Positions 21,006 through 27,992 of a stretch of 27,992 bases of DNA are shown here, one piece after another. A program made the translations under genes and the position numbers. Below the pieces are notes generated by a model that saw only the letters and a program-made list of their open reading frames with translations, made no database searches and was not told where the DNA came from. This stretch comes from CAINOH01 sp041663565 (GTDB lineage: Archaea; Micrarchaeota; Micrarchaeia; Norongarragalinales; CAINOH01), in assembly GCA_041663565.1 (NCBI GenBank), contig JBAYMJ010000018.1, positions 1-27,992 of the forward strand, given 5' to 3'. The stretch's first letter is position 1, and each line of letters begins with the position of its first letter.

Positions 21006-22595
21006 ATGGCGCGAAAAGTCCCTGCGACGATGGCCACCCAGCACCCCGACAACGCGTGCTCGCCCTACTGGCTGTCCGACGCGTCGGACTCGTTCTCGGA
21101 CTTTTCTGCCAAGCTTTCAAGCCACGGCACGCGCGTGCCCTTCAAGTTCATCGGCGGACGCTTCGTCACCACGTTCAAGGAGCCGGAGGAGGCGTTCCGG
21201 TGCTATTCCGACCTTGGGTGCGAGGAGTACATGTGGGACTGGGAGGGAAAGCACGCCGACGAGTCGGTGGTTGAGAAGCTTTACGAGCGCTACATGGACT
21301 ACTTCCGCAAGAAGCCGCTCGGCAAGGAGCTCACGCTCTCGTTCCGCATCCCCAACGTGTGGAAGGAGACCAACTACAGGCTCGCGCACGCATTCGTAAG
21401 CATCCTTTCGGCAAACGACTTCGCCCACGACAACGGGATGCCGGACGCACCCATAGTGGAGACGTACCTGCCCATGACGACCTCTGCTGACCAGCTGATT
21501 TACGTCAAGGAAAAATACGCCCACATAGCGCGCGCGTTCCAGGAGCTCAAGCCTTCGGGGCCTGCAAACATCGACGTCATCCCCCTTGTCGAGGAAGTGG
21601 ACGTAATGATGGACGCTGACAAGATAGTCGCAGACTACATCCGCATGTGCAAGGAAAAGTCGATGCCGATAAGCTCGCTTTCAACGGAGGACATGCGCGT
21701 GTGGTTTGCCCGCTCGGACCCTGCGATGAACGCGGGAATGGTCCCTGCGATACTCTCAATAAAGGTGGGGCTTTCCAACCTGTCCAAGCTTGCCAAGAAG
21801 ACGGGCATCACGTTCCACCCGATGATTGGGGTGGGATGCCTGTGCTTCCGGGGCGGGCTCTCGCCTGACAGCGTGCAGTATTTCATCCGCGAGTATCCCG
21901 GGATGCGCACGGTCACGCTCCAGTCCGCGTTCCGCTATGACTACCCGCAGGCTAAAGTCACAAAGGCAGTTGCGAAGCTCAATTCCTCGCTTGGCTCCTC
22001 GCAGGCCGTTGAGATTGAGGATGCGGAAGTTGAGAAAATCAGGAAGCTGATTGTGATTTTCACCGAAGAGTACCGCAAGACCGTTGAGGCGCTCACCGAC
22101 GACGTCAACGCAATCGCCGCCTTCGTGCCCGAGAGGCGCGAACGCAAGCTGCACACCGGCGTGTTCGGCTACGCCCGCAGCATCGGCAAGAAGAAGCTTC
22201 CGCGCGCAATCAAGTTCACAGCAGCGTTCTACTCGCTTGGGGTGCCGCCCGAGTTCATCGGTACGGGCCGGGGCATCCTGGAAGCGCGAAAAGCCGGGCT
22301 TCTGGAGGCGCTTGAGCGCAACTACGCCAACCTGAGGCTCGACTTGGAGACTGCGGGCAGGTACCTGAACAAGGAAAACCTCAAGGCGCTTTCAGAACGC
22401 GACCCGGCTTACGCAAAAATCGCTCTTGACGTCGAGCTTGCCGAGGACTACCTCGGGGTCGAGCTTGGGCCGCGCACTCCCGAGGACTTCATGCACCGCA
22501 ACATAACCTCCAACATCCTGCTGCTTTACCTTGACAACAAGGACGTCTCCGAGGACGTTGTGCGGGCGGGCGAAATCAGGAGAAGCCTCGGCTGA
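21006..22595 (+). CDS. ppcA: Archaeal-type phosphoenolpyruvate carboxylase
   Basis: 529 aa, the length of the archaeal PEPC family and about half the bacterial enzyme. The family N-terminus MATQHPDNACSPYW is intact. Further conserved stretches include VPFKFIGGRFVTTF, EEVDVMMDAD, ARSDPAMNAGM, GVGCLCFRGGL and the near C-terminal PPEFIGTGRG with the allosteric/active-site Arg. It carboxylates PEP to oxaloacetate to refill the TCA intermediates. I chose ATG 21006 (MARKVPATMATQHPDN); the upstream TTG 20982 adds eight unconserved residues. No clear Shine-Dalgarno is visible. It is divergent from priL, 141 bp apart. Confidence 0.93.
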   Translation: MARKVPATMATQHPDNACSPYWLSDASDSFSDFSAKLSSHGTRVPFKFIGGRFVTTFKEPEEAFRCYSDLGCEEYMWDWEGKHADESVVEKLYERYMDYFRKKPLGKELTLSFRIPNVWKETNYRLAHAFVSILSANDFAHDNGMPDAPIVETYLPMTTSADQLIYVKEKYAHIARAFQELKPSGPANIDVIPLVEEVDVMMDADKIVADYIRMCKEKSMPISSLSTEDMRVWFARSDPAMNAGMVPAILSIKVGLSNLSKLAKKTGITFHPMIGVGCLCFRGGLSPDSVQYFIREYPGMRTVTLQSAFRYDYPQAKVTKAVAKLNSSLGSSQAVEIEDAEVEKIRKLIVIFTEEYRKTVEALTDDVNAIAAFVPERRERKLHTGVFGYARSIGKKKLPRAIKFTAAFYSLGVPPEFIGTGRGILEARKAGLLEALERNYANLRLDLETAGRYLNKENLKALSERDPAYAKIALDVELAEDYLGVELGPRTPEDFMHRNITSNILLLYLDNKDVSEDVVRAGEIRRSLG

Positions 22596-22699
22596 CGGCA
22601 AAGGCGACTTTTGGTTTCCCGTCAGGCTTTTTAATCCGTTCAAGCCAAAGTAGTCTTACCGCATTCTTTCAGCAAATTGGATGGTAGTTACAAGGCGAA

Positions 22700-22706
22700 T
22701 TTTAAG
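22700..22706 (+). promoter_or_regulatory. TATA-like element of purF
   Basis: TTTTAAG is centred 31 nt before the purF ATG, giving a leader of only a few bases. The 138-bp gap from the PEPC stop also holds a T-rich stretch (about 22628-22640) that could end the PEPC transcript. Confidence 0.4.
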
Positions 22707-22733
22707 AAGGCGGCAAACAGGTAGTCGGTTGCC

Positions 22734-24155
22734 ATGATTGAGCTGGAAAACGAGCAAGACCATAAACCCCGCGACAAGTGCGGCGTTTTTGCCTGTCAGG
22801 CTCCCGGTCGCCTGGTCGCAGTCGACATGTTCAACGGCATGATGGCAATACAGCATCGTGGCCAGGAAAGCGCGGGAATCGCGGCTGTGAACGGCTCCGG
22901 CGACATCCGCGTGCACGTCGGCATGGGCCTGGCCTCAATCGTCTTCTCGAACAAGGAACTCCAATATTTGCACGGCGACAGCGCCATCGGACACATACGT
23001 TATGCCACGACCGGCGCTTCCGACCTCACCAACGCGCAGCCCTTCGTGTTCAAGATGCCCGAGATGCAGGTCGCAATCGGATTCAACGGCAACATCGTGA
23101 ACTACGACGAGCTCAAGGCCGAGCTTGAGAACTCCGGCACCGTTTTCATATCTACTACCGACACCGAAGTCATCGGCCAGCTTTTCATACACGAAATCGA
23201 GAACGGCCAGACGGACTACTTTGCGGCGATGAAGACCGTGATGCAGAAGCTTGACGGCGCGTACTCCATCGTCCTCCTCACCGGCCACGGCGAAATCATC
23301 GCCTGCCGCGACCCGAAGGGGTTCAAGCCTTTGTGCATGGGAAGGCGCGACGGCGCGGTGTTCCTCGCGTCAGAGTCGTGCGCGCTTGACACCGTCGAGG
23401 CGGCGTTCGACCGGGAAATACTTCCGGGCGAAGTGGTCATCGTCCACAAGGGCGAAGTCAAGTCCAAGCGCGTGCTTGTGGATGAGCGGCACGGCCACTG
23501 CATGTTCGAATACGTCTATTTCATGAGGCCCGACGCGGTTTTCGAGGGAAAGCACGTGTACAAGGTCCGCGAGAACCTGGGAAGGTCGCTTGCGCGCACC
23601 TGCAAAATCAAGGCGGATGTGGTCATCCCGATTCCCGACTCCGGCCGCAGCGCAGCTCTTGGCTTTTCCAAGGAAAGCGGCATCCCCTTCGAGGAGGGAC
23701 TCATCAAGAACCGTTACGTCTGGCGGACTTTCATCATGCCTTCGGACAAGGCCCGCAGGTCGGGCGTGAAGCTCAAACTCAATGCAGTTCGCGACATAGT
23801 CAAGGGAAAGCGCGTGGTGCTGGTTGACGACAGCATAGTGCGCGGGACCACGATGGCAAAGATAGTGAAGATGGTGCGCGAGGCAGGGGCGAAGGAAGTC
23901 CACCTAGTGATATCCTGCCCGCCGATAAAGGCGCCGTGCTACATGGGAGTCGACTTCTCCACCTACAAGGAGCTCATCGCAAGCGACAAGACCATCAAGG
24001 AAATCGCCGAGTTCCTCGGGGCCGATTCCGTGAACTACGTGACCATCGAGGGCCTGATGGAGTCAATCGGCCTTCCCAAGAGCGACCTTTGCATGGCCTG
24101 CCTTGACGAGGACTACCCGACGCGCAAGCACCTTGGCAAGTTGCACCACAACTAA
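22734..24155 (+). CDS. purF: Amidophosphoribosyltransferase PurF
   Basis: 473 aa. It makes 5-phosphoribosylamine from PRPP and glutamine, the first step of purine synthesis. Cys16 in DKCGVF is the glutaminase nucleophile, so a 15-residue propeptide must be removed. IQHRGQESAGI, IGHIRYATTGAS and GFNGNIVNY line the glutaminase site. VVLVDDSIVRGTT is the PRPP-binding motif and PIPDSGRSAALGF the flanking loop. Cys at the C-terminal LCMACLDEDYPT suggests the 4Fe-4S type known from Bacillus-like PurF. purD follows 53 bp downstream, same strand. Confidence 0.95.
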   Translation: MIELENEQDHKPRDKCGVFACQAPGRLVAVDMFNGMMAIQHRGQESAGIAAVNGSGDIRVHVGMGLASIVFSNKELQYLHGDSAIGHIRYATTGASDLTNAQPFVFKMPEMQVAIGFNGNIVNYDELKAELENSGTVFISTTDTEVIGQLFIHEIENGQTDYFAAMKTVMQKLDGAYSIVLLTGHGEIIACRDPKGFKPLCMGRRDGAVFLASESCALDTVEAAFDREILPGEVVIVHKGEVKSKRVLVDERHGHCMFEYVYFMRPDAVFEGKHVYKVRENLGRSLARTCKIKADVVIPIPDSGRSAALGFSKESGIPFEEGLIKNRYVWRTFIMPSDKARRSGVKLKLNAVRDIVKGKRVVLVDDSIVRGTTMAKIVKMVREAGAKEVHLVISCPPIKAPCYMGVDFSTYKELIASDKTIKEIAEFLGADSVNYVTIEGLMESIGLPKSDLCMACLDEDYPTRKHLGKLHHN

Positions 24156-24208
24156 ATAAGGCCTTTCCTGCCAAATTCTCATTATCATTTTCCAAGGGGG
24201 TCATTCTG

Positions 24209-25537
24209 ATGAAATTCCTAGTCGTGGGTTCCGGAGCGCGCGAGCACGCAATAGCGAAGGCGCTTCACGAGAGCACAAGCCGGCCCGACGTTTACGCGTT
24301 CATGTCGAACAACAACCCCGGGATAAGGAAGATTTCGGTTGAGGCAACAGTTGGCAACACCCGCGATGCGAAGGCGGTTGTCGAGTTTGCAAGGAAATGC
24401 GGCGTTGAAATCGCAGTCATCGGCCCGGATGCAGTTCTTGAGGCGGGGATTGCCGATGCGCTCTGGGATGCGGGCGTGCCCACTGTGGGGCCCAAGAAGG
24501 CCGCCGCCCGCCTGGAATGGGACAAGACCTTTGCGCGCAACCTGATGAAGAAGCACGGAATCGAAGGCTGCCCCAAGTTCGGAGCCTTCAAGGACGCCGA
24601 GGCAGCCGGAAAACTGATTGACGAGCTGGGCGGCCAAGTCGCGGTCAAGCCATCAGGACTCACTGCGGGAAAGGGCGTGAAAGTCGTTGGCTTCCAGCTC
24701 AAGGACGCTGCAGAGGCCAAGGCATATTGCAAGGAAATTCTCTCAACCAACATGGGCGGCCTGGGCGAAGTCGTCATCGAGGAGAAGCTGGTTGGCCAGG
24801 AACTCACTCTTCAGACTTTTGTTGACGGAAAGACCGTCCGGGGGATGCCGCCGGTGCAGGACCACAAGCTCGCTTACGAAGGCGACACCGGCCCCAACAC
24901 CGGGGGGATGGGCTCGTACTCAACAGGCGAGCTGTTGCCTTTCATGAAGCGCGACGAATACGACAAGGGAATTGCCATTGTCGAGCAGGTAGTTGCCGCG
25001 CTTGCAGCCGAGGGCATCGACTACAAGGGGATAATCTACGGCCAGTTCATGCTCACCAAACAGGGCCCGAAGGTAGTAGAGTTCAACGCGCGCTTCGGCG
25101 ACCCCGAGGCGATGAACGTGCTCGCACTCCTGGAGACCGACTTTGCGGAAGTGTGCAGGCACATCGTTTCCGGCACCCTTTCGGAAAAGAAGGTCGTGTT
25201 CTCGGAAGCGGCCACGGTTGTGAAATACTTGGTTCCCGAAGGCTATCCTGAAAAGCCCGCGAAGGGCGAGAAGATTGAAATCAACGAAAAGTCGATTGCG
25301 CGCCTCGGCGCAGAAATCTACTACGCTTCAGTTGACGAGAAGGAAGGCGTTCTTTACTCCGGCTCCTCGCGCTCAATCGGAATCCTCGGCATGGGCGACT
25401 CTCTTGAGGCAGCCGAGCGCACCTGCGAGCACGCGTGCTCGTTCGTGAAGGGAAAGCTCTACCACCGCCGGGACATAGGCACGAAGGCCCTTGTTGGCGC
25501 GAGGGTGGAGCACATGAGAAAGGTCAGGGGTGGCTAA
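24209..25537 (+). CDS. purD: Phosphoribosylamine-glycine ligase PurD
   Basis: 442 aa, normal length. It joins glycine to phosphoribosylamine with ATP (purine step 2). The N-terminal FLVVGSGAREHAIAKAL and PDAVLEAGIADAL are the family signature. The ATP-grasp domain follows, with VAVKPSGLTAGKGV, VVIEEKLVGQELTL and VEFNARFGDPEA (Mg-binding Glu/Asn). The ATG is preceded by GGGG about 8-11 nt upstream. A TAAATAAG at the purF stop could supply a separate promoter, but cotranscription with purF is equally likely. Its last 8 bp overlap the AT-rich unknown gene. Confidence 0.95.
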   Translation: MKFLVVGSGAREHAIAKALHESTSRPDVYAFMSNNNPGIRKISVEATVGNTRDAKAVVEFARKCGVEIAVIGPDAVLEAGIADALWDAGVPTVGPKKAAARLEWDKTFARNLMKKHGIEGCPKFGAFKDAEAAGKLIDELGGQVAVKPSGLTAGKGVKVVGFQLKDAAEAKAYCKEILSTNMGGLGEVVIEEKLVGQELTLQTFVDGKTVRGMPPVQDHKLAYEGDTGPNTGGMGSYSTGELLPFMKRDEYDKGIAIVEQVVAALAAEGIDYKGIIYGQFMLTKQGPKVVEFNARFGDPEAMNVLALLETDFAEVCRHIVSGTLSEKKVVFSEAATVVKYLVPEGYPEKPAKGEKIEINEKSIARLGAEIYYASVDEKEGVLYSGSSRSIGILGMGDSLEAAERTCEHACSFVKGKLYHRRDIGTKALVGARVEHMRKVRGG

Positions 25538-26231
25538 AACGATTCCAAAAAAGATAGTTGCAGTTGTTCTTCTAACGTTTGCACTTTTTTGCTTAGCATT
25601 TTTCTATTTAGTTGAAGGAATGACATCACAATCACAATTTCTAAAAAATTTCTTTGGAGACCTCGGAATAAATGTTTTAGCAGGTGCAATAATCGCATTA
25701 GTTACTGCAATAGTATTAGAATATTCAAACTGGGAAAATGAGGAAAAGAAAAGCCATTTAGCAAAAGAATCAATTTCAAAAACGCTGAAAATTGTTTATA
25801 CCGACCTATATTCATTGACAAATCAGACACAAGTGCATATGTTTGCAGAAGAAGAGCCAGAAGATGCAATTGAAAAACAAGATGAAAAAGACAGACGTGA
25901 ATTTTTAAATAGAATAGGGAATGGAGAAGAGATAACTATTTCAGAAGAATATGCAGATGCAATACTAAGCGGTATGGCAGGAAATTATTTGAAAAAGAGA
26001 GCAAGAACACTTTTTGAATTATCATTATTATTCGAACCAGTTATTGACGCAGAATCCTTTGAAAATATTTATGAAATAACTGAAGATATTGCGAAAATAA
26101 ATCAAGCGATAGTAATTCACAAAAAAGGATATTTACCAATAGACACCGCTAAAAACGAAATAAATCAGAAAACTAAAAATATTCTTCTGAAAATTGCACA
26201 ACTAAAAAAGAAAGGCTGGATTATGCTTTAA
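25530..26231 (+). CDS. AT-rich two-TM membrane protein, unknown function
   Basis: 233 aa from a GTG overlapping the end of purD by 8 bp. Two N-terminal hydrophobic helices (about 8-29, AVVLLTFALFCLAFFYLV, and about 45-65, INVLAGAIIALVTAIVL) are followed by about 165 cytoplasmic residues, acidic and Lys/Ile/Asn-rich with long predicted helices (EYSNWENEEKK, then DEKDRREFLNR). No catalytic motif is recognised. Sampled lines are about 32% G+C against roughly 52% in purD, and codons are strongly A/T-ending, unlike every neighbour. This suggests recent acquisition. Its TAA shares a TTAA with the stop of convergent purH (4-bp overlap), so the gene fills the space between purD and purH with no non-coding sequence. 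Confidence 0.65.
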   Translation: MAKTIPKKIVAVVLLTFALFCLAFFYLVEGMTSQSQFLKNFFGDLGINVLAGAIIALVTAIVLEYSNWENEEKKSHLAKESISKTLKIVYTDLYSLTNQTQVHMFAEEEPEDAIEKQDEKDRREFLNRIGNGEEITISEEYADAILSGMAGNYLKKRARTLFELSLLFEPVIDAESFENIYEITEDIAKINQAIVIHKKGYLPIDTAKNEINQKTKNILLKIAQLKKKGWIML

Positions 26232-27802
26232 TGCCACGTGTGCCTTATTCCGGTGAACACCATGGCGATGTTCTTCTCGTCAGCCGCGCGTATGACCTCG
26301 TCGTCGCGAATCGAGCCGCCGGGCTGGATGATTGCGGTGATTCCCGCGCTTGCGGCCTCGTCAACCCCGTCGCGGAACGGGAAGAACGCGTCTGATGCCA
26401 TCACGCACCCCTTCGTGGAAAGCTTGGAGGCCGATGCCTTGAGCGCCGCAATCTTTGCCGAGTCAACGCGGCTCATCTGGCCCGCGCCAACTCCGATTGT
26501 GCGGCTGTCCTTGACGTAGATTACCGCGTTGGACTTGACGTGCTTGCAGACCTTCCAGGCGAAGTCTAGGTCGGCCATCTCCTGCTCTGTCGGCTTGCGC
26601 TTGGTGGCCACCTTCTTTTCGGAATTGTAAAGCTCCTCGTCGGCCTCCTGCACCAGCATCCCGCCGCGGACGGACTTGTAGTCAATGGCCTTGGAGTTGG
26701 CTGCGGCCTGAGCAAGAAGCGGCTCTTCCATCAGGCGCACGTTCTTCTTTGCCTTGAGCGCAACAAGCGCGGCCTCGTCGAATGACGGCCCGATGACGAT
26801 TTCGCAGAACATCTGCGCAATCTTCTTGGCCTCAGGCTCGGTTACTGGATTGTTGAAGCATATCACCCCGCCGAATGCGGAGACGGGGTCTGTTGAGAGC
26901 GCGGTCTCGAATGCAGCTGCGTTGCTTTCGCCAACAGCCACCCCGCAGGGGTTGCTGTGCTTGATGATTACTGCCGCGTGCTGGCCGGAAAACTCCATCG
27001 CAAGCGAGACTGCGGCGTCGATGTCCGCTATGTTGTTGTAGGAGAGTTCCTTGCCCCAGAGCTGCCTGCGTGCCGAAAGCTGTTCGCCTTCCGCAGAGCG
27101 CGTCGCGTATAGCGCCGCCTTCTGGTGGGGGTTCTCGCCGTAGCGCAGGTCCTGCACCTTTGAAAGCGAAACGCCCAATGACTGAGGGAAGCGCACGTCG
27201 GGGTTGAAAGCCGAATAGAGGTAGTTTGCTATTGCGGCGTCGTAGCCGAACGTGTGGGAGAATGCCTTTGCGGCGAGCTTTTGGCGCGTCAAAAGCGAGA
27301 GGCTGCCATTGCTCTTCTCAAGCTCCGCAATGATTTCGGGGTAATCGGAAGGGTCGCAGACAACCGCAACCCGCGAGTGGTTCTTTGCAGCTGCGCGGAG
27401 CAGCGACGGCCCGCCGACGTCGATGTTCTCAACCGCCTCGTCGAGCGTGGCGCCCTTCTTGGCGATGGTCTGCTCGAACGGGTAGAGGTTCACCACAACA
27501 AGGTCGATGCGGCCGATGCTGTTCTCCAGAAGGTCGCGGTCGTCGGAGTCGCTGCCTTCCTTGGAAAGTATTGCGCCGAACAGCTTGGGGTGCAGTGTCT
27601 TCACGCGGCCGCCGAGGATTTCGGGGAAGCCGGTGACTTTGGAGGCGTCGATGGTCTCTATTCCCTTTGACTTGAGGAACGCGGCAGTGCCGGAGCTTGA
27701 TATCATCTCGACCCCGAACTTCTTCAGGCTGGAGGCTAGGGTGTCGAGGCCGGACTTGTCCGACACGCTTATGAGTGCGTTGCGAATCTTGACTGAATCC
27801 AT
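26228..27802 (-). CDS. purH: Bifunctional AICAR transformylase / IMP cyclohydrolase PurH
   Basis: 524 aa, the bacterial-type fused enzyme for the last two steps of IMP synthesis. The N-terminal MGS-like cyclohydrolase domain (about 1-150) has ALISVSDKSGL, SSGTAAFLKSKGI, GRVKTLHPKLFGAIL and NIDVGGPSLLRAAAKNH. The transformylase domain has DLRYGENPHQKAALY, IKHSNPCGVAVG (catalytic Lys-His), DPVSAFGGVI, and the C-terminal ASDAFFPFRDGVDEAA and FTGIRHTWH. The ATG at 27802 lacks a clear Shine-Dalgarno; a TTATATT (27848-27854) is about 50 nt upstream, inside the transposase fragment. Many archaea use PurP/PurO instead, so this looks bacterial in origin (inference). Confidence 0.95.
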   Translation of the reverse strand: MDSVKIRNALISVSDKSGLDTLASSLKKFGVEMISSSGTAAFLKSKGIETIDASKVTGFPEILGGRVKTLHPKLFGAILSKEGSDSDDRDLLENSIGRIDLVVVNLYPFEQTIAKKGATLDEAVENIDVGGPSLLRAAAKNHSRVAVVCDPSDYPEIIAELEKSNGSLSLLTRQKLAAKAFSHTFGYDAAIANYLYSAFNPDVRFPQSLGVSLSKVQDLRYGENPHQKAALYATRSAEGEQLSARRQLWGKELSYNNIADIDAAVSLAMEFSGQHAAVIIKHSNPCGVAVGESNAAAFETALSTDPVSAFGGVICFNNPVTEPEAKKIAQMFCEIVIGPSFDEAALVALKAKKNVRLMEEPLLAQAAANSKAIDYKSVRGGMLVQEADEELYNSEKKVATKRKPTEQEMADLDFAWKVCKHVKSNAVIYVKDSRTIGVGAGQMSRVDSAKIAALKASASKLSTKGCVMASDAFFPFRDGVDEAASAGITAIIQPGGSIRDDEVIRAADEKNIAMVFTGIRHTWH

Positions 27803-27832
27803 TGGAAAAACCCGGTTAATGTTGCAGAAAAA

Positions 27833-27992
27833 TCAAAGGAGCGGCAGAATATAATCATGCGGTAAAAGCGAGACTGTCCAATAAATCAGACGTCTTAGGC
27901 TCTTAGCCAAAGTCCTGACGTTGTGAGCCACCGCCCACAACAGGCACGCGGTCTTCCGCGTGCCCGCCAACCGCTCGTTGACGGTCGACTTG
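27833..27992 (-). mobile_element. 3' end of a DDE transposase gene (insertion sequence), cut by window edge
   Basis: Reading in from the right edge, 52 codons end in TGA at 27833-27835. The peptide runs KSTVNERLAGTRKT, then LLWAVAHNVRTLAKSLRRL, then a hydrophobic tail. The basic stretch followed by a helix with AxNxxxL matches the C-terminal part of IS4/IS5-like DDE transposases, after the catalytic Glu. The family cannot be fixed and the upstream part is outside the window, so completeness is unknown. I could not identify a terminal inverted repeat in 27803-27832. The element abuts the purH start region. Confidence 0.55.

Noticed and set aside
22681..22737. 18-codon upstream frame whose stop overlaps the purF ATG (ATGA)
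   Set aside because: It has no ribosome site, and the likely TATA box of purF lies inside it, so it would not be on the mRNA.
23370..23903. Antisense frame over purF
   Set aside because: No recognisable domain, and it is opposite strongly conserved PurF motifs.
1..27992. CRISPR arrays, tRNA or rRNA genes
   Set aside because: No regularly spaced repeats, no cloverleaf with a T-loop GTTCRA signature, and no rRNA-like stretch was seen when reading the intergenic regions. A tRNAscan or Infernal run would be decisive.

Overview
This window is archaeal chromosome. The evidence is archaeal-type replication genes (PriS, PriL and a GINS subunit), the translation cluster aL44e-aS27e-aIF2alpha-Nop10, a PAC2-family protein, EndoQ, archaeal-type PEP carboxylase, an S-layer protein of the S_layer_N/S_layer_C kind, and TATA boxes placed 24-30 nt before several start codons. 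The last point suggests many leaderless mRNAs. A DPANN lineage such as Diapherotrites or Micrarchaeota is possible, but that placement is a guess from gene style and not proven here.

Layout. At 1-5.4 kb is a visibly AT-richer block: a winged-helix protein (+), then a minus-strand run of a geranylgeranyl-reductase-like flavoprotein, a protein with an internally duplicated domain, a UbiA prenyltransferase and an ELFV amino-acid dehydrogenase. At 5.5-10.8 kb is a cell-surface block: the S-layer gene with a strong terminator, a long leader and a hairpin, then a MinD-like ATPase, a coiled-coil protein and a DUF2072 zinc-ribbon protein. At 10.9-11.1 kb are two tiny tandem plus-strand membrane peptides with matching C-termini. 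At 11.1-13.5 kb are an Era-like GTPase, an MscL channel, a methyltransferase-like protein and a zinc-ribbon membrane protein. At 13.5-20.9 kb is an information-processing block: EndoQ with a PCNA-binding-like tail, PAC2, then Nop10, aIF2alpha, aS27e, aL44e, GINS, PriS and PriL, all on the minus strand. A plus-strand vapBC-type toxin-antitoxin pair sits between PAC2 and nop10. At 21-27.8 kb is metabolism: PEP carboxylase, PurF, PurD, a strikingly AT-rich two-TM gene of unknown function, and convergent bifunctional PurH. The right edge holds the 3' end of a transposase gene just upstream of purH.

How the genes work together. PurF, PurD and PurH cover the first, second and last two steps of IMP synthesis. 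PriS/PriL and GINS belong to the replisome. EndoQ would start repair of deaminated bases, probably docked on PCNA. aL44e, aS27e and aIF2alpha serve the ribosome and initiation, and Nop10 the H/ACA RNP. The UbiA/reductase cluster points to isoprenoid or lipid/quinone chemistry with an unknown end product.

I see no rRNA, tRNA or CRISPR array. No gene-free stretch exceeds 300 bases. The largest gap, 10815-11095, carries the two mini-proteins.
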